Assembly: GCA_963763135.1 (NCBI GenBank)
Contig: CAVXNJ010000012.1
Coordinates: 434,001-498,000, forward strand
Direction of reading: 5' to 3'
DNA length: 64,000 nucleotides
Source of the DNA: JANMZO01 sp963763135
GTDB taxonomy: Bacteria > Actinomycetota > Acidimicrobiia > Acidimicrobiales > JANYDT01
Shown one piece after another: positions 35,860 through 44,482 of this stretch. Positions within the stretch are counted from its first letter, which is position 1. Every line of letters starts with the position of its first letter. Below the pieces are notes generated by a model. That model was not told where the DNA came from. It made no database searches and was given only the letters and a program-made list of their open reading frames with translations. The position numbers and the translations under genes are program-made.

Positions 35860-36245
35860 AGCGACTTCGCCCAGGCCAACGAAACCACCAGGTCCGTCAA
35901 CCCGATTTGATCGAACGATTTGAGCACACGCTCAGTGTAGCTTCGGCCCGACGCAACGCGCGTTCACGACGGAGCGTGTTTCGCTCGGCTCGAGCCCAAG
36001 GTCGTGCTGCAGTCGAGTCTGCGGGATGTATGTCGCCGGGCGATCGTCTTCCCGCACACTCGCGCCGTCGGAGACGCCGAGGTCGTGCCGCTCGCAGAAG
36101 GGAAAAGTGACACAGACACGGGTCCATCGGCCGGTCTTCAGCCGGCATACAGGTGGGTGATCCGTAACCCGGCCGTCGTGTGCCAATGTGAACCCTGCAG
36201 ATCCGCTGCGGCCCGGTTCGGAGCCGCACCCGTTCAGGAGGCCCC
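35860..36245. other. 386-bp region before gnd, no supported gene
   Basis: Short frames on the minus strand (for example 35932-36186, 84 codons) have no recognisable domain and no ribosome binding site. The right end carries the gnd ribosome binding site CAGGAGG, 6 bases before the GTG at 36246. Confidence 0.4.
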
Positions 36246-37292
36246 GTGTCGTCAGCTAGTTCCGCTCCAGCCCTGGGAATGATCGGCCTCGGCCGCATGG
36301 GCGCCAACATGGTCCGTCGACTCATGCGCTCCGACGTGACCTGCGTGGTCTACGACGTCAGCGCCGCCGCAGTCGACGGCCTGGCCGCCGAAGGAGCGAC
36401 CGGGGCGAAAACGCTCGAAGAGTTCGTCGCCGCCCTACCCGCACCACGAAATGTGTGGATCATGGTGCCCGCCGCGTTCGTGGAGTCGACGATCGGCCAC
36501 CTCGCTCTCCTACTCAGCCCGGGCGACACGATCATCGACGGCGGCAACAGCTACTACCGAGACGACGTCGACCGCTCCGCTCCGCTAGCCGCCAAGGGCA
36601 TCCACTACCTCGACATCGGCACGTCGGGCGGCGTCTTCGGCCTCGAACGCGGCTACTGCATGATGGTCGGCGGCGACAAGGAAGCGGTCGACCGCATGGC
36701 CCCGCTCCTCGACATCCTGTCGCCCGGCGTCGACACCGCCGAGCGCACGCCGGGTCGCACCGGTGACATCGTGGCCGCGGAAAAGGGTTGGCTGCACTGC
36801 GGCCCGAGCGGCGCCGGCCACTTCGTCAAGATGGTGCACAACGGCATCGAATACGGCCTGATGGCCGCCTACGCCGAGGGTCTCAACATCCTGGCCACGG
36901 CCGGCATCGGCAAGGCCGATCAGACCCACGACGCCGAAACCACCCCGCTGCGTGACCCGCAGTACTACCAGTACGACTTCGATCTCGAGTCCGTCACCGA
37001 GCTGTGGCGACGCGGCAGCGTCGTGTCGTCGTGGCTGCTCGACCTCACCGCCGCGGCATTCCACTCCGATCCACATCTCGCCGAGTTCGAAGGCCGAGTG
37101 TCCGACTCCGGCGAGGGCCGCTGGACCGCACTCGCGGCGATCGACGAGGGCGTGCCGATCCCGGTCATCTCGGCATCGTTGTTCAGCCGCTTCTCCAGTC
37201 GGGGCAACGACCTCACGGCGAACAAGGTGCTGTCGGCCATGCGCAAGCAGTTCGGTGGACACCACGAGAAGAAGAAGGAAGAGGGTAAGTGA
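36246..37292 (+). CDS. gnd: 6-phosphogluconate dehydrogenase, decarboxylating (short GndA/YqeC type)
   Basis: The GTG start follows AGGAGG closely. The 348-residue product has the Rossmann start ALGMIGLGRMGANMVRRLM, DGGNSYYRDD, DIGTSGGVFGLERGYCMMVGG and the catalytic HCGPSGAGHFVKMVHNGIEYG with the conserved Lys. Its length (about 300-350, not 470) puts it in the short form common in actinobacteria, which often prefers NAD. It oxidises 6-phosphogluconate to ribulose 5-phosphate. Its stop overlaps the zwf start by 4 bp. Confidence 0.94.
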   Translation: MSSASSAPALGMIGLGRMGANMVRRLMRSDVTCVVYDVSAAAVDGLAAEGATGAKTLEEFVAALPAPRNVWIMVPAAFVESTIGHLALLLSPGDTIIDGGNSYYRDDVDRSAPLAAKGIHYLDIGTSGGVFGLERGYCMMVGGDKEAVDRMAPLLDILSPGVDTAERTPGRTGDIVAAEKGWLHCGPSGAGHFVKMVHNGIEYGLMAAYAEGLNILATAGIGKADQTHDAETTPLRDPQYYQYDFDLESVTELWRRGSVVSSWLLDLTAAAFHSDPHLAEFEGRVSDSGEGRWTALAAIDEGVPIPVISASLFSRFSSRGNDLTANKVLSAMRKQFGGHHEKKKEEGK

Positions 37293-38698
37293 GCGTGATC
37301 GTCAACCCCAACCGGGCCGATGCGTTGGTGCTCTTCGGAGCAACCGGCGACCTGGCCAAGCGCAAGCTGTTCCCGGCGCTGTACAACATGGCCCGCCACG
37401 GCCACCTCGGCATTCCGGTGATCGGCGTCGCCCGTGACACGTGGACCGATGAGGCGTTCTGCGCGCACGCGGCCGACTCCATGCACACCAACGTGACCAA
37501 CGCCGACCCGGTCATCGTGGCCCAGGCCACGAAGAACCTCGACCTCGTCACCGGCGATTACTCAAGTCTCGACACGTTCCGATCGCTGAAAGACACGCTC
37601 GACAAACTCGGTTCGAAGAACGCGGTGTTCTATCTCGCCATTCCGCCGAGTGCGTTCGAGTTGGTCATCACGTCGCTTGCGGCCATGGGTCTCAACATGC
37701 GCGGCCGGGTCGTCGTCGAGAAGCCGTTTGGCCGCGACCTCGCTTCGGCGCAGGAACTCAACCGGATCCTGCACGACGCGTTCCCCGAGGACAAGATCTT
37801 CCGCATCGACCATTACCTCGGCAAGGAGTCGGTCGAGGACCTCCTCGTCTTCCGCTTCTCCAACTCGCTGCTCGAGCCGATCTGGAACCGCAACTACGTC
37901 GAGAGCGTCCAGATCACGATGTCGGAAACGATCGGCGTCGAAGGCCGCGGCAGCTTCTACGACGGCGTCGGCGCGATCCGCGACATCCTGCAGAACCACC
38001 TGCTTCAGGTCGTTGCGCTACTCGCGATGGAGCCACCGGTCGGGCCTTCTGCGAGGCATCTGCACGACGAGAAGGCGAAGGTCTTTTCGGCCATGCAGCA
38101 ACTGCACTGCGACCATCTCGTTCGCGGCCAGTACAACGGGTACCTCCTCGAACCTGGGGTGGCACCCGAGTCGACGATCGAGACCTTTGCCGCAGCCCGT
38201 CTGTTCATCGACTCGTGGCGTTGGGCCGGTGTGCCTTGGTATGTGCGCGTAGGAAAAGCGCTGAAGCAGTCGGCCACCGAAGCCGTCGTCACGCTGAAGC
38301 GTCCACCCCGCATGCTCTTCGACGAAGCCGGAGGCGATGAACCGAAGCCGAACCTCATCCGCTTCCGACTCGGCAAAAGCGATGGCGTGACCTTCACCGT
38401 GCAGGCCAAGACTCCGGGGCCGCACCTCGACTCCGAAGACGTCGACCTGAGCTGCGACTTTGCGGCAGCGTTGGGCGAGCGACGCGAGGCGTATGAGCGT
38501 CTCCTCGACGACGCGATCGAAGGCGAGCTTCGCCGCTTCGCACGGCAAGATGAGGTCGAGGAAACCTGGCGAGTCGTGCAACCCGCTATCGACGAGCCCG
38601 GTGCCGTGTTCACCTACGACCGGGGATCCTGGGGGCCGCCGGAAGCCGACAAGCTCTTCGACGGCGGTGCCTGGCTCGATCCGATCATTACCTCGTGA
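37289..38698 (+). CDS. zwf: Glucose-6-phosphate 1-dehydrogenase
   Basis: The 469-residue enzyme has the coenzyme site VLFGATGDLAKRKLFPAL, the substrate/active-site motif RIDHYLGKE and EKPFGRDLASAQELN. It oxidises glucose 6-phosphate, entering the oxidative pentose phosphate pathway, and is coupled by GTGA overlaps both to gnd upstream and to the phosphatase-like gene downstream. Length and motifs are intact. Confidence 0.96.
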   Translation: MSVIVNPNRADALVLFGATGDLAKRKLFPALYNMARHGHLGIPVIGVARDTWTDEAFCAHAADSMHTNVTNADPVIVAQATKNLDLVTGDYSSLDTFRSLKDTLDKLGSKNAVFYLAIPPSAFELVITSLAAMGLNMRGRVVVEKPFGRDLASAQELNRILHDAFPEDKIFRIDHYLGKESVEDLLVFRFSNSLLEPIWNRNYVESVQITMSETIGVEGRGSFYDGVGAIRDILQNHLLQVVALLAMEPPVGPSARHLHDEKAKVFSAMQQLHCDHLVRGQYNGYLLEPGVAPESTIETFAAARLFIDSWRWAGVPWYVRVGKALKQSATEAVVTLKRPPRMLFDEAGGDEPKPNLIRFRLGKSDGVTFTVQAKTPGPHLDSEDVDLSCDFAAALGERREAYERLLDDAIEGELRRFARQDEVEETWRVVQPAIDEPGAVFTYDRGSWGPPEADKLFDGGAWLDPIITS

Positions 38699-39268
38699 AC
38701 CGACTGTTCGTCGTTCGCCACGGCGAGACCGAGTGGTCGAAAGCGGGTAAGCATACGAGTCGCACCGACCTCCCGCTCACGCCGAAGGGTGAAGCCGCCG
38801 CGCTGGCGGTTGGCGCGAAACTCACGCGAGCTTACGGTTTCGACCGTGCTCGTGTCGCCGAGGCTTCGTGCGCGCCGAACTGCCGAGCTGTGCGGGTTCG
38901 GTGAACGGGCCGAAATCGACGCCGACCTGGCCGAGTGGGACTACGGCGACGACGAAGGCCGCACCACACCGGAAATTCGCGTCGAACGACCGGGGTGGAC
39001 CGTGTGGCGAGAAGGTCCGTTGAACGGCGAGACGGCCGAGCAGGTTTCGGCGCGGGTCGACCGGGTCATAGCGCGGGTCGATGCCGCCGAGGGCGATGTC
39101 CTCGCGTTCGCGCACGGCCACGTTCTCGATGTGCTCGCGGCCCGTTGGATCGGCCTCGACGGCCGACAGGGCATCGTCTTCAACCTCGACCCCACCACGC
39201 TCTCGATCCTCGATTGGCACCACGAGGACCGCGTTATCGACCGCTGGAACGCACCGCTGATCGACTGA
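38695..39268 (+). pseudogene. Histidine phosphatase (phosphoglycerate mutase-like), one frameshift
   Basis: The start GTG overlaps the zwf stop (GTGA). The first frame reads MNRLFVVRHGETEWSKAGKH, with catalytic RHG, to about residue 52. Removing one base near 38840-38860 continues into the frame VLVSPRLRARRTAELCGFGE ... WDYGDDEGRTTPEIR ... DVLAFAHGHVLDVLAARW, which ends at TGA 39266-39268 and holds the second catalytic His. Together they would make an ordinary 190-residue cofactor-independent phosphatase, perhaps acting on a sugar phosphate given its neighbours. The break may be a sequence error. Confidence 0.8.
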
Positions 39269-39293
39269 GCCGCAGTAAAGGGTTCTGCCGAGC

Positions 39294-39437
39294 TGCTCCG
39301 GAGCCGAAAAGTACGCCCCCAACCGACAAAACGACTCCGGAGCACGCACACACCGAAACGCCCGCGGCACCTGCCCTGAAGCCCCGCCGCTCCGGAGCCG
39401 AAAAGTACGCCCCCAACCGACAAAACGACTCCGGAGC
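39294..39437. repeat. Two palindromic units related to the 15.5-kb array
   Basis: Units at 39294-39344 and 39389-39437, 95 bp apart, each GCTCCGGAGCCGAAAAGTAC ... GACTCCGGAGC. Reversed, they show the same order as the 15.5-kb units: GCTCCGGAGTCG, about 18 bases, GTACTTT, then CTCCGGAGC. Each is followed by ACGCACACACCG. They lie between convergent genes and could act as RNA hairpins there. Confidence 0.8.
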
Positions 39438-39461
39438 ACGCACACACCGCTCAAGTCACAC

Positions 39462-40313
39462 TCACGTGGAGGGGTTCGTGTCGTCCCACAACTGGGCCGC
39501 CTCGTGCGTGCGCACCCACTCGCCGCCGAAGCGCAGGTGTACGCGGTCCCGATCCGGGTCGTACCACGTATCGGCGTTCGGCACGTTCTGGTCGTGCGGG
39601 AACGCCGGATACTCGCTGCGTGCGGACACCGGGCGGAGCCCGTCGCCAAAGCCCTGCAGGTCGCACCACCACGGGTTGATCTCGGCGAACGTCGATGCAC
39701 CGCGGTAGACCTCGAGAAACGTCGTGCCGTGTGCGGAAAGCGTCGCCGGTACTGAGGCATGGCGGCGGGCGAACTTCAGCGAACCGATCCACGTCGGTTC
39801 GGCCAGCGCCACGGGCCTCGACCCCCGGTCCTTCGGCGACGGCCCGATCTCCTGAATCGAAAGGTCGAACCAGTCCGAGGGCACCCCGCTGAAGTCAGCC
39901 TCTCCGAGAGCGAGTCGCACCCGATAACTACTACGTCCCCATACGAATGGTCGACGAACCCCTAGGAACTGCCCTTCGTGGGTGCCTCGCTCGATGAAGC
40001 CGTCTTCGGCCCAGCGAGCGTCTTCGGACACGAAGCTGCCCCACGTCGAGAAGATGAGGCCCTTCCCGATCCGGCTCGTGTGGCCGGCCCCCGGTTGGTC
40101 CGATGCCGGTCGGTGCACGTCCGTCTGGAGACCGAAATAGATCTGCGTGCCGTCGATCTCACCGTTGAACGGTGAGAGGTACTCGCCGATCGAGGTACCC
40201 GGATCGTCGTGGACCGTGATGTCGAACTCGATCACCTGCAACCGATCCGCCCACCGCCACCGGGTGTAGATGGCATGGGCCGGCAACTTCAGCCGACGAT
40301 CGAGCGCTTTCAT
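39462..40313 (-). CDS. Beta-rich protein of unknown function
   Basis: The 283-residue product is Trp-, Gly- and Asp-rich (WRWADRLQVIEFDITVHDD, IFSTWGSFVSEDARWAEDGF, ADTWYDPDRDRVHLRFGGEW), suggesting a beta-sandwich, lectin-like fold. There is no signal peptide or membrane segment. No family is recognised with confidence. It is followed, 11 bp upstream on the same strand order, by a HAD-family gene's stop, so the two may be co-transcribed. Confidence 0.6.
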   Translation of the reverse strand: MKALDRRLKLPAHAIYTRWRWADRLQVIEFDITVHDDPGTSIGEYLSPFNGEIDGTQIYFGLQTDVHRPASDQPGAGHTSRIGKGLIFSTWGSFVSEDARWAEDGFIERGTHEGQFLGVRRPFVWGRSSYRVRLALGEADFSGVPSDWFDLSIQEIGPSPKDRGSRPVALAEPTWIGSLKFARRHASVPATLSAHGTTFLEVYRGASTFAEINPWWCDLQGFGDGLRPVSARSEYPAFPHDQNVPNADTWYDPDRDRVHLRFGGEWVRTHEAAQLWDDTNPST

Positions 40314-40324
40314 TTCGTGCGCCT

Positions 40325-40939
40325 CTACAGGAACGCGTCAATGAGGGCCACGGCGGCGACCGGATCCTCAACCTGGATCGTTGACCACCCGAACGCCTTC
40401 GCTGCCTCGATGTTCTGCACAAAATCATCCAGATAGAGGATCTCGTCGTGATTCACGCCCAGCAATTCGCGTGCCGCTTCGTAGATCTGCGGCTCGGGCT
40501 TGCGGCATCCGACAGCGAACGATTCCACCACCTGCGTGAAGTCGGCGAAGTTGAGGTCGCGCTCCATCGTGGGTCGGAATTCGGCGAAGGTGTTCGTCAA
40601 CAGACCGGTGATGACACCGTCACGCTTGAGTTGCGCGACTTTCGCTGTCATCTCCTCAACCACCGTGTATCCGCCGGCGGTCAGCAGCGCTTCGATTTCG
40701 CCGCCCCGAAGGGTCACGCCATGAGGATCGGCCCACCGTTGCAGCTGAGGTTGGATATCAGCGACCGCAAGTTCACCGCGCTCCGCCCGGTGCCAGGGAT
40801 GGTCACCGCTTTGATGCGGTCCGAGAAGAATCTCGAGCATGGTGGTCATCGGGACATCGTGCTGCGCCGCGACGACGCCGAGCTGGTTGGTGATCGGGGT
40901 GATCAGCACTCCGCCGAAATCGAAAACGACAGCTTTCAC
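40325..40939 (-). CDS. HAD-superfamily hydrolase
   Basis: The start is taken at GTG 40939 (MKAVVFDFGGVLITP); a GTG at 40957 adds six residues, and longer extensions do not look like protein. The product (about 204 residues) has HAD motif I DFGGVL with nucleophile Asp7, motif II LLTNTF, Lys in GCRKPEPQIYEAA and motif IV LYLDDFVQNI. The second motif I Asp is Gly, as in the class IA branch with epoxide-hydrolase-N/dehalogenase-like members, so the substrate is uncertain. The neighbouring beta-rich gene lies 11 bp downstream. Confidence 0.85.
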   Translation of the reverse strand: MKAVVFDFGGVLITPITNQLGVVAAQHDVPMTTMLEILLGPHQSGDHPWHRAERGELAVADIQPQLQRWADPHGVTLRGGEIEALLTAGGYTVVEEMTAKVAQLKRDGVITGLLTNTFAEFRPTMERDLNFADFTQVVESFAVGCRKPEPQIYEAARELLGVNHDEILYLDDFVQNIEAAKAFGWSTIQVEDPVAAVALIDAFL

Positions 40940-41095
40940 GCTACGGTGCCCATTCACGGTGTCGACCCTAACGTCGAACGTTGTGGGGTGCCGACCAATC
41001 GGGGCACGGGCTGCGCCGTCACCAAGGCGGTCCCGACCGGTCGCAGGAAACCGTGAACTCGCTTTTGCGCAGGTCGGGCTGGCACACTGAGCGAC

Positions 41096-42271
41096 ATGGC
41101 TACCAGCGAACGTCCCGTACTCCACACCCGCCTCTGCGATCTCCTCGGCATTGAGTACCCCGTGCTCCTCGCCGGGATGGGTCCGACGATCGGCGGCAAC
41201 AACAAAGGTGTGGCCGGTCCGGAACTCGTGGCGGCAATTTCGAATGCCGGCGGACTCGGCGTTCTCGGCGGAACCGGCTTCGGCCCCGACGAGATGGAGC
41301 GCGAGATCCAAAAGATCAAGGACCTGACCGACAAGCCGTTCGGCGTCGACATTCTCCTACCGGTCCTCGGTCCGACCAAGGGCGCGGCAGATCAGATTCC
41401 GACAGCGGAACAGCTTCGCTCCATGATTCCGGCCGGCCACGTCGCCGAGGTCGAGGCGCTGCGTCAGAAGCTCGGTCTGCCCGAGGCCCCCAGGTCGGCC
41501 AAGGCCAGCGATGGGCAGACGATGGCCGGCGCCCTCTTCGACCCGCAGTCCCAGATCGACGTCATAGTCGGCATGGGCGTCCCCGTCCTGGCGACCGGGC
41601 TGGGCGATCCGGCCCCGTTCATGCGTCAACTCCGGGATGCCGGCACCAAGGTCATCTCGCTCGTCGGAAACGTGAAAGGTGCGCAGAAGGTCCTCGCGGC
41701 CGGAGTCGACGCCGTCGTCGCGCAGGGCACCGAGGCCGGTGGGCACACCGGCCGGATCGGCACGATGGCCCTTCTTCCGCAGGTGCTCGACGTCGCCGGC
41801 AACACGCCCGTCATCGCAGCCGGCGGCATCGGCGACGGACGCGGCCTGGCCGCGGCACTCGCCATGGGCTGCGACGGTGTGTGGTGCGGAACGATTTTCA
41901 TCGGAACCAACGAAGCTCAGCTCGACAACCTGCGCAAACAGCGGTTCGTCGATGCGAACGAGGAGGGCACGAAGATCACGAAGCTGTACTCGGGCAAGAC
42001 CATGCGCAATATCACGAACCCACTCGTCGAAGCGTGGGAGGAGTCCGGCATCAAGGCGCTCCCGATGGGCCTGCAGAGCATGCTGATCAATCCGCTCGTG
42101 CGCGGCTCGCAGATCGCCGGACTGGAAGAGAACGGCATGAACGCCGGCGGTCAGATCGCCGGTCTCATAAAGGCCATTCGGCCGGCGGGCGACGTGCTCG
42201 CCGACATGGTGGCCGAGGCGTCGGCCATCTTCGCGTCGAAGCTCTCGCAGCGAATCTCCACGAGTCGCTGA
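41096..42271 (+). CDS. Nitronate monooxygenase family protein (NMO / 2-nitropropane dioxygenase-like)
   Basis: The 391-residue FMN-dependent TIM-barrel protein starts RLCDLLGIEYPVLLAGMGP and has LVAAISNAGGLGVLGG, AQGTEAGGHTGRIGT (with the class I His) and APVIAAGGIGDGRG-type phosphate-binding loop (VIAAGGIGDGRGLAAAL). Such enzymes oxidise alkyl nitronates; some relatives are enoyl reductases or quinone reductases. It is divergent from the HAD gene. The assignment to the family is safe, the substrate is not. Confidence 0.9.
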   Translation: MATSERPVLHTRLCDLLGIEYPVLLAGMGPTIGGNNKGVAGPELVAAISNAGGLGVLGGTGFGPDEMEREIQKIKDLTDKPFGVDILLPVLGPTKGAADQIPTAEQLRSMIPAGHVAEVEALRQKLGLPEAPRSAKASDGQTMAGALFDPQSQIDVIVGMGVPVLATGLGDPAPFMRQLRDAGTKVISLVGNVKGAQKVLAAGVDAVVAQGTEAGGHTGRIGTMALLPQVLDVAGNTPVIAAGGIGDGRGLAAALAMGCDGVWCGTIFIGTNEAQLDNLRKQRFVDANEEGTKITKLYSGKTMRNITNPLVEAWEESGIKALPMGLQSMLINPLVRGSQIAGLEENGMNAGGQIAGLIKAIRPAGDVLADMVAEASAIFASKLSQRISTSR

Positions 42272-42408
42272 CGCAAAGCCTCGCCGTCGCAGTCGACGGT
42301 CAGCCAAACAGCTTCGACGCAACCGTCAGAGCGAAGGCGATCGTCAGCGCCGGGGCCACCGGGACGGATCGGGTGGCCCGGCGCAAAACGACCTCGCTGG
42401 AGCGACCC

Positions 42409-42440
42409 CCGGAGCAACTCGCCAGCGGCGAGTGTTCCGG
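42409..42440. terminator. Hairpin between the NMO gene and the 44-residue frame
   Basis: CCGGAGCAACTCGCC - AGC - GGCGAGTGTTCCGG forms a stem of about 14 pairs with two internal mismatches. There is no T-run on either side, so termination is likely weak or Rho-assisted. Confidence 0.45.
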
Positions 42441-42471
42441 AGCCCCTGGTCGACTCCAGATAGACGGCGCG

Positions 42472-42606
42472 TCAGCTGCCGAGAATCACCACCGTTATCA
42501 CGAGGAGCACCGCCTGCCAGGTGGAGGAACCGGACTCGGTTCGACGGGACTCGTGAACCCGAGTGCTGATCCGGTATCCGACCTGGCGCAACCGATTGGA
42601 ATTCAT
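42472..42606 (-). CDS. 44-residue small membrane protein (candidate)
   Basis: ATG 42606 to TGA 42472 on the minus strand. The N-terminal half is polar and basic (MNSNRLRQVGYRISTRVHES) and the C-terminal half is one hydrophobic helix (WQAVLLVITVVILGS) ending at the stop. GGGAG lies about 8 bases upstream of the ATG. The layout (positive inside, single tail anchor) is that of a genuine small membrane protein. Two operator-like direct repeats lie 38-80 bp upstream. No homologue is known to me. Confidence 0.5.
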   Translation of the reverse strand: MNSNRLRQVGYRISTRVHESRRTESGSSTWQAVLLVITVVILGS

Positions 42607-42643
42607 AACTGCACTCCCTCAAGGGATAGACAACATCGACGTT

Positions 42644-42686
42644 TCGATACGGTGGGTACCACCAGTCGATACGGTGGGTACCACCA
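42644..42686. promoter_or_regulatory. Tandem operator-like direct repeats (22-bp period)
   Basis: Two identical 21-base copies start at 42644 and 42666, each TCGATACGGTGGGTACC followed by ACCA. Each holds a GGTGG...ACCACC-type near-palindrome centred on GGTACC. They lie upstream of the small minus-strand gene and 130-175 bp before the plus-strand pseudouridine synthase. A two-turn spacing suits cooperative binding of a dimeric regulator. Confidence 0.5.
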
Positions 42687-42818
42687 GGAAGCGGGGGTGA
42701 AACTGGTGTGACCATAGTCATAGCATGAGTAATTCGCCCGGGTCACATTCACTACCACCGTCCGTCGACAACTTGACGAAATCTTGATTCTCCGGTCTCG
42801 CCCTACACTCGCGGGGCC

Positions 42819-43658
42819 ATGACCCGCCCTCTCCGCATCGATCGCATCCTCGCCAATCTGGGATACGCCTCGCGTGCGGAAGCGAAAATTCTCGTCGCTC
42901 GCCATCGCGTTCGCGTCAACGGGGTCGTCGTTGAACGCCCCGACCAGTCCGCCGCACCCGACACGGTCACGCTCGACCACGAGCCCCTCGATCACCCGAA
43001 CGGGATCATTGTCGTCGCCAACAAGCCCGTCGGGCTGGTCTGCTCCCACGACGAGCGGGAGGGACCGCGAGTCTTTGATCTGGTCCCGCCCCGGTGGCTT
43101 CAGCGCAACCCGAAGGTGGTCACCGCCGGACGACTCGACAAAGATTCAAGTGGACTCATCGTCATCACCGACGACTACCAACTCGTTCACCGCCTCACGT
43201 CGTCGAAACGCCACGTCGAAAAGCTCTACGAGGTGACGGTCGACGCCGACATCACCGATCAGACGATCGAGCGGTTCGCGAGCGGAACTCTCCTGATGGC
43301 CGACGACCCGGTCCCGTGCCGCGCCGCGCCGGTTTCACTGCTGGGTCCACGCCGGGCCCGCGTCACGCTGACCGAAGGGCGTAACCGACAGTTGCGTCGC
43401 ATGTTCCAGGCCTGTGGCCTCCGGGTGGAGACCCTCCACCGTCTGAGCTTCGGCCCGTGGCAGCTCGGTGACCTCCCGGAGGGCGAATGGGTCGACGTGG
43501 CCGAACCCGGTGGTGGGTCCGATGCTGGATCGGGCAGCGAAGCCGGTGATCCCGCGAGCGGACCCGGCAACGAAGCCAGCGATCCCGGCAACGAAGAAGG
43601 CGATTACGACCCGGCAACCGTTGTCGAGGCGGACTCCGGACGAACCAGCGAGTCGTAG
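42819..43658 (+). CDS. 23S rRNA pseudouridine synthase, RluB/RsuA family
   Basis: An S4 RNA-binding domain (IDRILANLGYASRAEAKILV, residues 6-60) precedes the catalytic domain with VANKPVGLVCSHD, AGRLDKDSSGLIVITDD (catalytic Asp) and EGRNRQLRRMFQACG. It isomerises a uridine in large-subunit rRNA. The last 55 residues are a Gly/Ser/Asp/Glu-rich tail (GSGSEAGDPASGPGNEASDP). The 3' end overlaps the convergent lipoprotein gene by 55 bp, all within that acidic tail. Confidence 0.92.
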   Translation: MTRPLRIDRILANLGYASRAEAKILVARHRVRVNGVVVERPDQSAAPDTVTLDHEPLDHPNGIIVVANKPVGLVCSHDEREGPRVFDLVPPRWLQRNPKVVTAGRLDKDSSGLIVITDDYQLVHRLTSSKRHVEKLYEVTVDADITDQTIERFASGTLLMADDPVPCRAAPVSLLGPRRARVTLTEGRNRQLRRMFQACGLRVETLHRLSFGPWQLGDLPEGEWVDVAEPGGGSDAGSGSEAGDPASGPGNEASDPGNEEGDYDPATVVEADSGRTSES

Positions 43659-44452
43659 AGATCGGAAAACTCCGACAGCGGAAGCACCGCGGCCGGATCG
43701 ATCGACTCGACCGTCTGCGGACCCTGGTCGCTGAAGCGCATCACGATCGGCCCATCGATGCTTTTGAAACGGGCATCGAGTTGGTACGCGAACCCGTCGT
43801 CGGCCACGGAGTACACGGTCTGGCCGAACCGGAGTTTTTCGATCGGTTTCCCGTTGAGCGTGCCCGTGCCTTCGAACGACGTGTCGCCCTGGCGCAGCAG
43901 CAGCGGATTCTCGGCGCGGGCCGAAGAGAACGAGGCAATGAGCGTGATGATCTGATCAAGTGGGTTGGTCTTGATCGAGACCGGACGCTGCAGGAACACG
44001 ATCCCCGGGCGCCCCTGCGCCGCCAATGCCTCCGAAAGGCCCGGTGCGGAGAGGTACACACTCGATCCGCCCCATGCAATGGTCTGGGTCGGGGCCGTCA
44101 CCCCGTCGCTTCGGCTCGTCGTCAGCTCAACCTGACCGACGGCGTTCTTCCAGTCGACCACGCCCTGCAAATGGAATGTCGCGGCAGTACCGAACTGCAC
44201 GTCGCCGTCGACTTTGGCGCCGCCGGCCTCATGGTTCTTCAACAGAATTCGGGCGAGTTTGGAGGCCTGCGCGGTCGTGAGCGCCGGGCCATGGGTCGTG
44301 GTCGTGACTTCAGCGACCGTTTCGGCGACCGAGGAGTCGGCCGTCGGCTTGTCACTGGAGCATGCGGCGACAGCAATGCTAAGTGCGCAGACTATTGCGG
44401 CGATACCTCCCGTGGGGTGGTGACGGGGAAAGAAAGCGAAACGTTTGGTCAT
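43604..44452 (-). CDS. LppX/LprG-like lipoprotein
   Basis: A lipoprotein signal (IVCALSIAVAAC, Cys31) is followed by a Thr-rich spacer. The 220-residue domain resembles the actinobacterial LppX/LprAFG family: KVDGDVQFGTAATFHLQGVV, then ELTTSRSDGV, VYLSAPGL, LDQIITLIASF and YQLDARFKSIDG. These proteins carry lipids between membrane and outer layers. Family assignment is by overall pattern. The product should be anchored on the outer face of the membrane. Confidence 0.65.
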   Translation of the reverse strand: MTKRFAFFPRHHPTGGIAAIVCALSIAVAACSSDKPTADSSVAETVAEVTTTTHGPALTTAQASKLARILLKNHEAGGAKVDGDVQFGTAATFHLQGVVDWKNAVGQVELTTSRSDGVTAPTQTIAWGGSSVYLSAPGLSEALAAQGRPGIVFLQRPVSIKTNPLDQIITLIASFSSARAENPLLLRQGDTSFEGTGTLNGKPIEKLRFGQTVYSVADDGFAYQLDARFKSIDGPIVMRFSDQGPQTVESIDPAAVLPLSEFSDLYDSLVRPESASTTVAGS

Positions 44453-44482
44453 GGGTGCCTAGTCAGAAATGGTGGTGATCGG

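Noticed and set aside
35897..36325. Minus-strand frames upstream of gnd
   Set aside because: No ribosome site, no domain, and the longest one runs into the gnd coding region.
40957..41311. N-terminal extension of the HAD protein to 328 residues
   Set aside because: The added 120 residues overlap the divergent nitronate monooxygenase gene and do not look like protein.
42344..42721. 126-codon minus-strand frame over the twin repeats
   Set aside because: It is interrupted in sense by the better supported 44-residue frame and encodes repeats (WWYPPYR) only because the DNA is repetitive.
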